Below, one piece after another: positions 1 through 8,014 of a DNA stretch of 64,000 nt. The stretch is taken from NCBI RefSeq assembly GCF_000383235.1, contig NZ_KB910939.1, forward strand, positions 1 through 64,000, written 5' to 3'. Within the stretch, counting starts at the first letter, position 1. Every line of letters begins with the position of its first letter. Made by a program: the position numbers and the translations under genes. The stretch comes from Bacillus sp. 123MFChir2 (GTDB taxonomy: Bacteria > Bacillota > Bacilli > Bacillales > Bacillaceae_G). The notes beneath the pieces are model-generated. The model was not told the origin of the DNA. It was given only the letters and a program-made list of their open reading frames with translations, and made no database searches.

Positions 1-2
1 GA

Positions 3-107
3 AAGCGAAAAGCAATCATCGCCATTGCGCATAAAGTAATTAAGGTGATATACCATATATTGAAACAACGAACAGCATTTATTGAATACTCAAAATTACT
101 AGCATAG
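3..107 (+). mobile_element. IS110-family transposase, C-terminal end (cut by window edge)
   Basis: The frame opening at base 3 runs 34 codons to a TAG at 105-107. It reads KRKAIIAIAHKVIKVIYHIL near its start. That resembles the last conserved helix of IS110/IS1111 transposases, where a basic stretch is followed by an A-[IV]-A-H-K motif. The rest of the element lies to the left of the window, so it cannot be judged intact or broken. No terminal repeat can be assigned, and IS110 elements usually lack them. Confidence 0.6.
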
Positions 108-530
108 ACCAGTTTCCGATTTCATATACACAACTACTGAAAAAATATCTAAAGAACAGTAGTCTTCTTTCTTATTGTCTTTTTGCGTGTTTCACACGCA
201 AAAAGAAGATCTAGATTTATTGTTAAAAAGTTAAATTGTGCTCTGAATCAAGTTATTTTCACAGAAAAGAAAGAGGTTTTTTAATTTGGATATATATAGC
301 AACCTGTGCATTGCTGGTAATGCAGTTGCCTCAGTACAAATCACTGCATTAATGTCTTGGATACGTTTTTAAAATACTTTCACCTATCTTTAATAGAAAA
401 CATTTTTTCAAACCCTATTTTTTCTCTCCCAGTTTTATAGCACTGTATATCCTTTTCTTCATATCTTTTTCTCAAGTAATTTCCAACTACTTACGGTATA
501 AATAAAAATCTATGTACATATGTTGAAGAG
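108..530. other. Gene-free spacer with a perfect inverted repeat
   Basis: No gene is visible here. A perfect 13-bp inverted repeat (178-190 and 194-206, 3-base loop) forms a hairpin that may end transcription from the IS110 side. A second imperfect hairpin lies at 299-329. The stretch at 279-297 resembles the right end of the TATATAAAT-type repeats found elsewhere in the window. The last 60 bases are AT-rich and probably hold the promoter of the lsr genes; I could not fix its boxes. Confidence 0.5.
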
Positions 531-539
531 ATGGAAAGC

Positions 540-701
540 ATGACAGAGCTACACTTGGAAGAAAATTTGTTAACAAAAACTGCTTACTATTATTGCAAAG
601 AACAACTTACCCAGCAAAAAATTTCCTCCTTACTACATATATTTAGAAATAATGTTGTCCGTTTACTAGAGAAGGCACGGACTGAAGGAGCGTGGAATAT
701 A
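540..701 (+). pseudogene. lsrR: lsrR remnant: N-terminal SorC-type HTH, fused to lsrK
   Basis: These 54 codons match the N-terminal winged-helix region of LsrR/SorC regulators: an A-[YW]-[YF]-Y segment, then L-T-Q-x-x-I-S, then V-x-R-L-L-E-K-A-R. The frame runs without a stop straight into lsrK, and the whole sugar-binding/effector domain (about 250 residues) is missing. An upstream ATG at 531 is also in frame. LsrR normally represses lsr operons and releases DNA on binding phospho-AI-2, so this locus has lost its own repressor unless an intact copy lies elsewhere. Whether the stub is translated as an extension of LsrK is open, because lsrK has its own start at 702. Confidence 0.7.
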
Positions 702-2264
702 ATGACTGCTCTATTAGCTTATGATGCCGGTACTGGTAGTATCCGAGCTGTCTTATTTGACTTGCAAGGGAATCAACTTGCTGTTAGTCAACGAGAATGG
801 GTTCACATAGAAAACTCACGATACCCAGGTTCAATGGATTTTGACGTAAAGGAAAACTGGAAACTTATTCAAGAATGTACAAAAGAAGTATTACAAACAA
901 GTAACATTCCCCCTTCTTCTATTCAAGGAATTAGTGCAACAAGTATGCGTGAAGGATTTGTGTTATATGACAAGGATGGCGTTGAAATTTGGGCGTGTGC
1001 CAATGTTGATAACCGTGCGGGAGCTGAGGTTACACAACTTAAACAAATACACCCTCGCCTTGAACATAATGTATATACAGTATCCGGGCAAACGTTTGCT
1101 TTAGGTGCATTACCAAGGTTGCGCTGGATTACGAAGCACCAACCAGAGATTTATGAAAAAGTACATTCTATTACTATGTTAAATGATTGGATTTTATATA
1201 AACTGTGCGGCGTATTACAAGTTGACCCTTCCAATGGATGTACAACGGGAATTTTCAATCTACAAAACAGAAATTGGGCTCCAGAATTAGCAGCCCAATG
1301 TAGACTCTCCCCTATACCCTCACCACAAATAAATGAAGCAGGAACTATTATTGGAAACGTAACAAAACAATGCGCAGCAGAAACTGGATTATTCGAAGGA
1401 ACACCTGTTGTAACTGGAGGCGGAGATGCGCAAATGGCTTCTCTCGGCTCTGGAGTTGTTAAAAGTGGGCAAACTTTCATTTGCGGCGGAAGTTTTTGGC
1501 AACAAGAAGTAAACGTAAGCAATCTTGTACTAGATCCAAACGCTCGCATTCGTGTAAATTGTCATGTTCTTCCTACTCTTTGGCAATACGAAACAATTGC
1601 CTTTTTCCCTGGTTTTGTTATGCGCTGGTTTCGGGACGCTTTCTGCCTGGAAGAAAAACAACGAGCAAATGAACTAGGTATCGATGCTTACGACTTATTA
1701 GAGGAACAAGCGAAACATGTTCCAGTTGGCTCACACGGTATCATTCCAGTTTTCTCCAATGTCATGAACTATATTTCTTGGCGCCATGCATCCCCCTCTT
1801 TTTTAAATTTAAGCTTAGATTCTGAAAAATGCGGGAAGAAAGAAATATTTCGAGCAATTGAAGAAAATGCTGCTTTCGTGACATATGGAAATTTAAAGTT
1901 AATTGAAGAAATAACAGGACAGTTCCCAAAAGAAGTAGTTTTTGCCGGAGGAGCTTCAAAGGGGAAATTATGGTGTCAAATTCTCGCTGATGTATTGGGT
2001 GTTCCTGTAAAAGTACCTGTAGTCAAAGAAGCAGCCGCTTTAGGAACAGCAATTGTGGCGGGGGTTGGTGCCGGTATTTATCATTCAATGGAGTCTATTT
2101 CTGAACAATTTGTAAAATGGGAAACAACTTATATACCGAACAATGAAAATCATAAACAATACCAAAAACTATATAAAAACTGGAAGGCTGTATATCAACA
2201 GCAACTTCAATTAGCTGATCAAGGATTTACTTCTCATATGTGGATTGCACCTGGCGCTCTGTAA
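702..2264 (+). CDS. lsrK: Autoinducer-2 kinase LsrK
   Basis: FGGY-family carbohydrate kinase that phosphorylates the quorum signal AI-2 (DPD) in the cytoplasm. The N-terminal phosphate-binding motif AYDAGTGSIRAVLFD, SMREGFVLY, CANVDNRAG, VDPSNGCTTG and the C-terminal FAGGASKGKLW follow E. coli LsrK almost word for word, and the length (520 residues) is normal. I start at ATG 702 because homology to LsrK begins there and GGAG lies 11 bases upstream. The frame stays open to 531, which would add an LsrR-like stub. The gene is first in a unit with a cupin gene (24 bases later) and lsrF. No lsrACDB transporter genes are in the window. Confidence 0.9.
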   Translation: MTALLAYDAGTGSIRAVLFDLQGNQLAVSQREWVHIENSRYPGSMDFDVKENWKLIQECTKEVLQTSNIPPSSIQGISATSMREGFVLYDKDGVEIWACANVDNRAGAEVTQLKQIHPRLEHNVYTVSGQTFALGALPRLRWITKHQPEIYEKVHSITMLNDWILYKLCGVLQVDPSNGCTTGIFNLQNRNWAPELAAQCRLSPIPSPQINEAGTIIGNVTKQCAAETGLFEGTPVVTGGGDAQMASLGSGVVKSGQTFICGGSFWQQEVNVSNLVLDPNARIRVNCHVLPTLWQYETIAFFPGFVMRWFRDAFCLEEKQRANELGIDAYDLLEEQAKHVPVGSHGIIPVFSNVMNYISWRHASPSFLNLSLDSEKCGKKEIFRAIEENAAFVTYGNLKLIEEITGQFPKEVVFAGGASKGKLWCQILADVLGVPVKVPVVKEAAALGTAIVAGVGAGIYHSMESISEQFVKWETTYIPNNENHKQYQKLYKNWKAVYQQQLQLADQGFTSHMWIAPGAL

Positions 2265-2288
2265 ATTGTTACACAAGGAGTGAAAAGT

Positions 2289-2645
2289 ATGCTCAAAGTA
2301 AATGAAGAAGATTTCTCCTATCGCTTCGGTGATAATGGACCAAAATATTTAGTAAAAGGCCCTAATATTGATATAGGTGTTGTTGTCATTAAACCAGGAC
2401 AAGATTTTCAAAACCATTATCATACAACGTGCGAAGAAATTTTCTACGCATTAGAAGGTGAGATAGATTTCTATATTAATCACGTAAAAGTTCCTATTAA
2501 ACAAGGTGACGTCTTACAAGTTAAACCTCATGAATCTCACTATCTCATCAATCGTTCTTCACAAAATTTTAAAGCTCTCTTTATTAAATCACCTCATTTG
2601 CAAGAAAAAGATACTGTGCAAACAGAAAATCCAAACTGTAATTAA
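2289..2645 (+). CDS. Cupin-domain protein of the lsr operon
   Basis: Small single-domain cupin of 118 residues. Cupin motif 1 is seen as NHYHTTCEEIFYALEG, with the HxH pair and the glutamate that bind metal. Motif 2 is GDVLQVKPHESHYLIN, with the third histidine. The start is ATG 2289 with AAGGAG at 2275-2280; the GTG at 2280 overlaps that site and is unlikely. It sits 24 bases after lsrK and its stop codon overlaps the lsrF ribosome binding site, so the three genes are surely cotranscribed. Its position, together with the absence of lsrG, suggests a role in phospho-AI-2 isomerisation or turnover. That is inference, as cupins do many reactions. Confidence 0.8.
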   Translation: MLKVNEEDFSYRFGDNGPKYLVKGPNIDIGVVVIKPGQDFQNHYHTTCEEIFYALEGEIDFYINHVKVPIKQGDVLQVKPHESHYLINRSSQNFKALFIKSPHLQEKDTVQTENPNCN

Positions 2646-2658
2646 GGAGTGGTTCACT

Positions 2659-3441
2659 ATGACTTGGGGATTTCAAAATCGTTTACATACTATTTTGCCT
2701 GATGGAAAAGCAGTTATGTTAGCAATTGATCACGGTTACTTTTTAGGACCCATTCATGGATTGGAACGGCCTCATGAAACGGTAAAAAAACTTCTCCCAT
2801 ACACTGACTCCCTTTTTTTAACGAGAGGTGTTCTTAATTCTTGTATACAAGAAGAGTGTAAAACTCCTATGGTCCTTCGTGTATCAGGCGGGGCCACTGT
2901 AGTTGGAAAAGATCTTGCGAATGAAACAATCGTTACCCCAATAAAAGAAGCTCTGCGTCATAACGTGGCTGGAGTTGGGGTATCTGTCTTTGTTGGTTCA
3001 GATTATGAAACACAAACTGTAACAAACCTTGCGAATGTTGTATCTGAAGCACATGATTACGGATTACCTGTGCTCGGAATTACTGCGGTAGCAAAAGAAC
3101 TTCAAAAACGCGAAGCACGTTTTCTAGCATTAGCTTCACGCGTATGTGTTGAAATGGGTGCTGATATCATTAAAACGTATTATTGTGAAGACTTTGAAAA
3201 GATCACAAGTACATGTCCAGCTCCAGTTGTTATTGCAGGAGGGCCAAAGTTAGACACAATTGAAGCGGTGCTTACAATTACATACAATGCACTGCAAGAG
3301 GGTGCAGTCGGTGTCGATATGGGGCGGAATATTTGGCAATCTGAACATCCGGTTGCGATGATTCAATCGATTCATGGTATCGTAAAAAATAAATTAAATG
3401 TAAAAGAAGCTCTAGAATTATATAATACTATTTTAAATTAA
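2659..3441 (+). CDS. lsrF: 3-hydroxy-5-phosphonooxypentane-2,4-dione thiolase LsrF
   Basis: Aldolase-like TIM-barrel enzyme of the DhnA/LsrF family. In E. coli it transfers an acetyl group from the phospho-AI-2 product P-HPD to CoA, giving DHAP and acetyl-CoA. Visible motifs are AIDHGYFLGP near the N terminus, LRVSGGATV, the barrel strand ADIIKTYYCEDF carrying the Schiff-base lysine, and VVIAGGPK. The length is 260 residues. The start is ATG 2659 with AAGGAG 9 bases upstream inside the end of the cupin gene; the frame is open further upstream but matches nothing. It is the last gene of the operon and is followed by a strong hairpin. Confidence 0.9.
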   Translation: MTWGFQNRLHTILPDGKAVMLAIDHGYFLGPIHGLERPHETVKKLLPYTDSLFLTRGVLNSCIQEECKTPMVLRVSGGATVVGKDLANETIVTPIKEALRHNVAGVGVSVFVGSDYETQTVTNLANVVSEAHDYGLPVLGITAVAKELQKREARFLALASRVCVEMGADIIKTYYCEDFEKITSTCPAPVVIAGGPKLDTIEAVLTITYNALQEGAVGVDMGRNIWQSEHPVAMIQSIHGIVKNKLNVKEALELYNTILN

Positions 3442-3469
3442 AAGTTCAGACAATATTTATGTTATCGAT

Positions 3470-3510
3470 AAAAGAACAAGTAAAACATTATCCAAATTAC
3501 TTGTTCTTTT
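3470..3510 (+). terminator. Terminator of the lsr operon
   Basis: A perfect 14-bp inverted repeat (3470-3483 and 3497-3510) with a 13-base loop ends in a T-run. It lies 28 bases after the lsrF stop. The AT-rich A-tract/T-tract arms could work in both directions and so also serve the converging DUF4083-type gene. Confidence 0.85.
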
Positions 3511-3552
3511 CTAATTTCATATATTTTCTTACTTGTTTTATCAAGCCCATTG

Positions 3553-3747
3553 TCAATTTTTCTCTTTCTCCTCCAACATCTCAATAACTCTATCTAATTT
3601 CTTCTCAATTTCAACTAAAGAAGCTCTTTGACTAGACTGATTGATGAGTCGTGATCGTATAAACGCGCCAAGCGAAATAAAAAATAACAGTATTAAAGCA
3701 AAGAAAAGAATAATTGAAACAATGTTTACAATTGAAAAAATATCCAT
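3553..3747 (-). CDS. Small membrane protein, DUF4083-like
   Basis: A 64-residue protein. One hydrophobic helix at about residues 8-29 is followed by a short basic stretch and a charged coiled-coil tail (SLVEIEKKLDRVIEMLEEKE). This layout is that of DUF4083 proteins, common in Bacillus and of unknown function. The tail probably faces the cytoplasm. A ribosome site (GGAAG) lies just before the ATG. The gene is alone, between the lsr terminator and a repeat. Confidence 0.7.
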   Translation of the reverse strand: MDIFSIVNIVSIILFFALILLFFISLGAFIRSRLINQSSQRASLVEIEKKLDRVIEMLEEKEKN

Positions 3748-3811
3748 TCTTCCGTCAATCCTTTCTATTTCTTCCTTATTAGTATGAAGTGACGCTATTT
3801 TTTCTTTTTTT

Positions 3812-4080
3812 GTAACTACTCAGTTACTTTGTGAAAAAAAGGCAGAAAAGCATTTTTTTAAATGGGCGAGAGGGACTGGCGATGTATAGGAGCGGTCAAG
3901 GACTTTTCCTGCCACGTGCAAGGTTTGAAAACAAAAGTAGACAATACGTGCAGGCCCCTGCCCTGTTTGCATGACAGCAGTCTATATGCCAAAAAGTGAA
4001 TTCATAAGTAATAGAGAGACACATCTTCACTAGAAACATACCATTTTCTAAATTTCTAAAAGGTATAGCTGAGTAGTTAC
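3812..4080. repeat. 269-bp repeat with 12-bp terminal inverted repeats (GTAACTACTCAG)
   Basis: The element starts with GTAACTACTCAG (3812-3823) and ends with its exact complement (4069-4080). Its middle (about 3865-4000) is related to the TATATAAAT-ended repeats at 8752, 28828 and 44906. A second, truncated copy in the opposite orientation lies at 54314-54531. It contains no plausible gene. This fits the bcr-type intergenic repeats of the B. cereus group; I cannot assign the bcr number. Confidence 0.75.
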
Positions 4081-4093
4081 CAAAATTGTTAAA

Positions 4094-4663
4094 TTAAGAA
4101 GAGATTCCCTTACAAAACCTTAATGTCGAATCCAACTTTTCTTTCTCCTTCAACAAGTCTATTAATTGACAAACAGCTACTGCAAATTCTGCAAACGCAG
4201 TACCTTTCGCGGTTATTATTGTATCCTCCACTTCAATATCTGTTCCTGTATATACTGATGTTTCAAATAGGGTTTTGTTATTCTCATATGTATGCTGAAG
4301 ACACGTAAATTTTCTACCGTTTAGTATCCCCGCTTTTCCCAACAAAATAGCGGAAGCGCATATAGAAGCAATGGGAATATGTAAGTTAAAGGCGTTCATT
4401 AATGTCTTATTAACAATTCCCTCATCTACTATTTCATGAACACCATCTCCTCCAGAAATAAGGATTAGATCAAATTCATTTATTTTAATTTCAGATAAAG
4501 AAGCTTCGACTTGAGTCCATAACCCACCGATACTTTCTACTGGTTTACCATCTATGGAGAAAGTAGTGATTTTCGCTTTCCCCATTTTTCTAAGCAAAAA
4601 TAATGCATGGGCTATTTCAAAGTCAGCGTATTGTGAATAGGCAAGAAACAATACTTTTTTCAT
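4094..4663 (-). CDS. DJ-1/PfpI family protein
   Basis: Class I glutamine-amidotransferase-like protein of 189 residues. The nucleophile elbow IASICASAILLGKAGIL places the conserved cysteine at residue 102, and the acidic residue pairing with it is expected near E15 (ADFEIAHAL). Family members are stress-linked glyoxalase III-like enzymes, deglycases, or regulators when fused to an HTH; here there is no DNA-binding domain. ATG 4663 has AGGAG upstream. The gene stands alone, its end close to the repeat at 3812-4080. The exact reaction cannot be told from the sequence. Confidence 0.8.
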   Translation of the reverse strand: MKKVLFLAYSQYADFEIAHALFLLRKMGKAKITTFSIDGKPVESIGGLWTQVEASLSEIKINEFDLILISGGDGVHEIVDEGIVNKTLMNAFNLHIPIASICASAILLGKAGILNGRKFTCLQHTYENNKTLFETSVYTGTDIEVEDTIITAKGTAFAEFAVAVCQLIDLLKEKEKLDSTLRFCKGISS

Positions 4664-4842
4664 ACAATAATTCCTCTCCTTTCTATTTGTTATTCAATTA
4701 CTAATACAACCGTCAACATCCCTATCTGGCACTTTCAGATTAAATTATGAAGGTTTCACTACCGAATTGTTAGAATAATCAATATGAAATCTTGTATAAT
4801 GAAAGCAGTAATGAAAATCCAATATGTCGGACGGTGTTATAT

Positions 4843-5337
4843 ATGAATGAAAACCTTACCTTAAAAGAATACTCTTCTGATTATCAATCTCAAATTTTAG
4901 ATTTAATTCTCTCCATCCAACGAGACGAATATAACATCCCTATTTCAAAAGAGGATCAACCTGACTTACTTAAGATAGAAAGCGTTTACCAATCTGGAAA
5001 CGGTAACTTTTGGATAGCACTTTATCAAGGAGAAGTTGTAGGCACTATCGCTCTTTTAGATATTGGCAATCGTCAAGTAGCATTGAGAAAAATGTTTGTA
5101 AAAAAAGAGTTTAGAGGCAAAATATTTCAAACAGCTAGTCTTTTATTACATAATGCGATTGCATGGACAAAGATAAAAGAGGTAAAAGAAATATACTTAG
5201 GAACGACGTTACAATTTGTTGCGGCCCATAGATTTTATGAGAAGCATCATTTTGAAAATGTAGAAATTGATAAATTACCTACAAATTTTCCTGTCATGCA
5301 AGTAGACAAAAAGTTTTATAAATACATCGTTTCATAA
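4843..5337 (+). CDS. GNAT family N-acetyltransferase
   Basis: About 164 residues with a GNAT fold: an N-terminal strand-helix region, the beta-4/alpha-3 region MFVKKEFRGK (a degenerate acetyl-CoA loop, normally Q/RxxGxG/A), and a C-terminal FYEKHHFE motif. The poor fit of the loop (RGKIFQTA) is noted. I start at ATG 4843. The in-frame TTG at 4792 overlaps a perfect TATAAT at 4795-4800 that looks like the promoter -10 box, so it is probably upstream of the transcript start. The substrate is unknown. The gene converges on the grpB-like gene with only 12 bases between them. Confidence 0.75.
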   Translation: MNENLTLKEYSSDYQSQILDLILSIQRDEYNIPISKEDQPDLLKIESVYQSGNGNFWIALYQGEVVGTIALLDIGNRQVALRKMFVKKEFRGKIFQTASLLLHNAIAWTKIKEVKEIYLGTTLQFVAAHRFYEKHHFENVEIDKLPTNFPVMQVDKKFYKYIVS

Positions 5338-5349
5338 CTAAATACTGTG

Positions 5350-5886
5350 TTAATTTATCATTACTTTTGCTAAAATCTTGTTTACAAACTCCCTTTTACC
5401 TTCCACATAACCCACTCGATCATTTGCTGTATTTGCTAATTCCTTTTTTAATCGTCCATATTCTTTAGCAGCTTTTGGATGATTACGAAGATAATTACGA
5501 AACGCTAAATGTCTTGCAAGTTCCTCATTATCTTTACAGCAAACATATAAGTGGTGTTCCATCCATATTCTTTTTTCTCCATGCCATGGCGTGAAATGAT
5601 CTTTTCTTCCAAAAGCTTCACGCCCTTCAACGCCTAGATTACCTTCATGATAATAACCTAGTTTTCCAAGCTTTTGAGTAACTTTTGGAAGCATGATTCG
5701 GTTATCCATTACAAGGTCTAAATCTATAATAGATTTTGCACTTAGTTTATTGACTGACGTACTACCAACATGTTCAATAGACAACAATAAGTCGCCTAAT
5801 TCGGCTTCAAGAACATACTTTAAATCTTTAAAAATAATTGGCCATTCTGGATTATAGTCTTCAATTCTTACTTCACTCTTAGTCAT
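5350..5886 (-). CDS. GrpB family nucleotidyltransferase-like protein
   Basis: A 178-residue UPF0157/GrpB protein with a nucleotidyltransferase-like fold. Diagnostic motifs are YNPEWP near the start, SIEHVGSTSVNKLSAKSIID (the GS-x-D-like active-site region), HHLYVC, and the C-terminal FRNYLRNHPKAAKEYGRLK. The second of two nearby ATGs is chosen because AGGAGG lies 8 bases before it (2 bases before the first). The role of free-standing GrpB proteins is not established; fusions to CoaE are known. A fragment of another grpB copy lies at 22572. Confidence 0.85.
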   Translation of the reverse strand: MTKSEVRIEDYNPEWPIIFKDLKYVLEAELGDLLLSIEHVGSTSVNKLSAKSIIDLDLVMDNRIMLPKVTQKLGKLGYYHEGNLGVEGREAFGRKDHFTPWHGEKRIWMEHHLYVCCKDNEELARHLAFRNYLRNHPKAAKEYGRLKKELANTANDRVGYVEGKREFVNKILAKVMIN

Positions 5887-5935
5887 TAGCATATCCTCCT
5901 GTTTACGAGGCAACTGAAAAAATCCACTTCATAAT

Positions 5936-5984
5936 AAAAAGGGGCCCATCACCTACTATATACAGGTAATGGGTTTCTTTTTAC
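5936..5984. terminator. Bidirectional terminator
   Basis: Arms at 5945-5954 and 5964-5973 pair with one G-U position. T-rich runs follow on both strands, in particular after GGGGCCC on the minus strand. It lies downstream of the APH-like gene, 120 bases past its stop, and just upstream of grpB. Confidence 0.75.
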
Positions 5985-6104
5985 TTTCAACATATCGATA
6001 AAATGCGTGTTGTTTTTTCAAAGCAAACACTTTTTTCAGTGCATTCTCAAAGGATGGTCCCTTTTTTCACGCTTACACTCCGTTAGTTCACCAAGATTTT
6101 TCTC

Positions 6105-6902
6105 TTAAATCCACTCTTTTCCGTGTTCGCGAATGAATCGAAGTTCCTCTTGATAATGATCATAATGTCCTTCGTCGATCATTTTTTGAAACGCCATATC
6201 TCCTTCTTTGGCTTTCCTTTTTATGGTTTTACATAATCCTTCTACCCGTAGCAATACCATTTCTAAAAATCCTTTTTCTATTCCCCCCATACCATAGGAA
6301 TCAAAAAACAATTTAACCCTTTGTTTGATTCGCTCAGCATCCTTTAACGAATCATAATAAATGGCTTCGCCTATTTCCGTATGATAAAGCCTACTTAAAG
6401 GAACGCAAGTGTAAAGCGTATAGGCGATATCCCAAAGTCTTGGACCAGGAGCAGCCAAATCAAAATCAATCACACCTACTGGTTTTTCGCGATTAAAAAT
6501 AATGTTATAGATGGCAAAATCATTATGGCACATCACCTCAAATGGCTGCGGGGTATTATCAATGGGTTGCCAACATTCCTGCATCGGAAAATCACTCACC
6601 GCATCATGATAGAGACGCAGTATTTTTGCAATCTCTTTTAAAGACTCATCCGACCACATGTATTTTTTTAACGGATAATTGCCAGCTTCTCCTTCGATAA
6701 AGGATAAGATTTCTCTCCCTTTTTCATCAATACCTAAAAACTTTGGCACATTATTTAAGCCTTTGTTTTCAAGGTGTTCTAGTAATGTATGAATTTTAAC
6801 ACTATCAGGCTTTAATTCTCGTCGAACCGTATCTCCCAAACGATATACACTAGAGACATTCCCTCCTGTTAGTGCTTCTTCTTTTTCGTACTGACTTTTC
6901 AT
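6105..6902 (-). CDS. Aminoglycoside phosphotransferase-like kinase (APH family)
   Basis: A 265-residue kinase-fold protein. The catalytic loop CHNDFAIYNIIF supplies H126, D128 and N133. The metal-binding GVIDFDLAAPGP supplies D146. The N-terminal ALTGGNVSSVYRLGDTVRR stands in for the nucleotide-binding loop. Such chromosomal APH homologues may phosphorylate small alcohols or antibiotics, but nothing here shows aminoglycoside resistance. GGGGG lies about 8 bases before ATG 6902. It is a single gene followed by a bidirectional terminator. Confidence 0.8.
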   Translation of the reverse strand: MKSQYEKEEALTGGNVSSVYRLGDTVRRELKPDSVKIHTLLEHLENKGLNNVPKFLGIDEKGREILSFIEGEAGNYPLKKYMWSDESLKEIAKILRLYHDAVSDFPMQECWQPIDNTPQPFEVMCHNDFAIYNIIFNREKPVGVIDFDLAAPGPRLWDIAYTLYTCVPLSRLYHTEIGEAIYYDSLKDAERIKQRVKLFFDSYGMGGIEKGFLEMVLLRVEGLCKTIKRKAKEGDMAFQKMIDEGHYDHYQEELRFIREHGKEWI

Positions 6903-6967
6903 TATAATTCCCCCAATTTAGGGACTCTATGATTGTGTCAATAGAGATGTATTTTTACCCATAAATA

Positions 6968-6993
6968 AAAGCAGATATACAAAGGTATCTGCT
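6968..6993 (-). terminator. Possible terminator after the lipoprotein gene
   Basis: On the minus strand an 8-bp perfect stem (AGCAGATA / TATCTGCT) is followed by TTTTATTT. It is about 315 bases past the stop of the lipoprotein gene at 7309, so the transcript would carry a long 3' tail. Confidence 0.5.
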
Positions 6994-7308
6994 CGGCAAT
7001 GGGAATTTAATTGTCCACACCATGTATCCCTTGAATGATTTAAGATAGACAAATAAACGCATCCTTAAGAATCAAGGACCGCCACTGTCTCTATCCAATT
7101 AAATAATCATTTCAAGGTATTCCACATATGTACAGATTCCCCTTTCTTTACATCTCTAAATTATATATTACCAAGGATTGCCAACTTAAAAAAGACTTTT
7201 GTATAAAGTTTTTAAATTATTTTGCTACTTAGTTGAAAAAATCAAAAAAGACCGCACAACAATATCATAAGAATCTACTATTAGAATTGAAATTAAATAA
7301 CTATAAAA
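6994..7308. other. Gene-free spacer, nothing recognised
   Basis: AT-rich spacer upstream of the APH-like gene and downstream of the lipoprotein gene. I see no coding frame with a ribosome site and no clear repeat. Confidence 0.5.
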
Positions 7309-7698
7309 CTAATCTTTTTCAACTGTATATCTAACTTGTTTAAAAGTTACCATGTCTCCATTTTCAGTATCATCTTTAGTTTGCAAAAGTTGAACTTTTG
7401 GCTTGTAGTCCGTCCTATGAGCATCCTTGATGCCTTTAATGTTAAGTTTGTAGGATTCATCATTTTTTATTTTTTGTTCAAATACTTTTTTATTGGCAAC
7501 AAAAATAAAGGTCACTTTATTTTCATCAATTCCCTTAGTCATAAATTCTAATTGATTATCTTTTGTTGTAATCGTTGGTGTTAATAATTCAATACTTCCG
7601 TTTCCGGTTTTTTCTAAAGATTTTTCTGCTATAGCTGAACATCCAGATAACGTGATACCAGCAAACAGAATCAAACTTAATCCAATTATCTTTTTCAT
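7309..7698 (-). CDS. Putative lipoprotein of unknown function
   Basis: 129 residues with a classical lipoprotein signal: MKK, a hydrophobic stretch, and the lipobox LSGC with C20 as the lipidated cysteine. The mature part is charged, predicted extracellular and unrecognised. It looks like a small beta-rich domain (LEFMTKGIDENKVTFIFVANKK). The start is ATG 7698 with GGGGTGAT upstream. The frame is open for 27 more codons to 7779 (containing MTIYSPADEVEK), which would bury the signal peptide and is unlikely to be used. Confidence 0.75.
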   Translation of the reverse strand: MKKIIGLSLILFAGITLSGCSAIAEKSLEKTGNGSIELLTPTITTKDNQLEFMTKGIDENKVTFIFVANKKVFEQKIKNDESYKLNIKGIKDAHRTDYKPKVQLLQTKDDTENGDMVTFKQVRYTVEKD

Positions 7699-7863
7699 AA
7701 GATCACCCCAATCAAAAAACTTTTCGACTTCGTCAGCAGGGGAATAAATTGTCATTCCCAATCCGTTAGCGCGGAACATGGATCACTTACTGTCAACACC
7801 TTGAAATTATACCATGATATGTAAAAATTAAGCAAAGTATATATGTACTTTAAGAGGTCCCGC

Positions 7864-7915
7864 AATGCCCAGCAAGCTAAGAAATTAATTATATGCCAAA
7901 ACGGAAAAATGAGCG
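7864..7915 (+). repeat. IS4/IS231-like end relic, copy 1
   Basis: The stretch resembles the left end of IS231-type elements (GCCCA-CAA-TTAAG-AAAT form) followed by a CCAAAACG block. The same order of blocks is seen at 16036-16085 and, inverted, at 15452-15512. No transposase is attached. Confidence 0.35.
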
Positions 7916-8014
7916 TCATTTCACAAACAACTGTAAAAAGGTACCATTTTTGTTTTGACGTGTCTTAAAATATTATCTTGACGGGCCCCGATGAGTCATT
8001 TTTCATACACAGAA

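Noticed and set aside
4792-4842. TTG start giving a 17-residue longer GNAT protein
   Set aside because: The TTG overlaps a TATAAT box that looks like the promoter, and family similarity starts at the later ATG.
6105-6902. Aminoglycoside resistance gene
   Set aside because: The kinase motifs are general to the APH fold and the sequence is not one of the known resistance enzymes; resistance cannot be claimed.
7699-7779. N-terminal extension of the lipoprotein
   Set aside because: It would place 27 residues before a clear lipoprotein signal peptide that has its own ribosome site.
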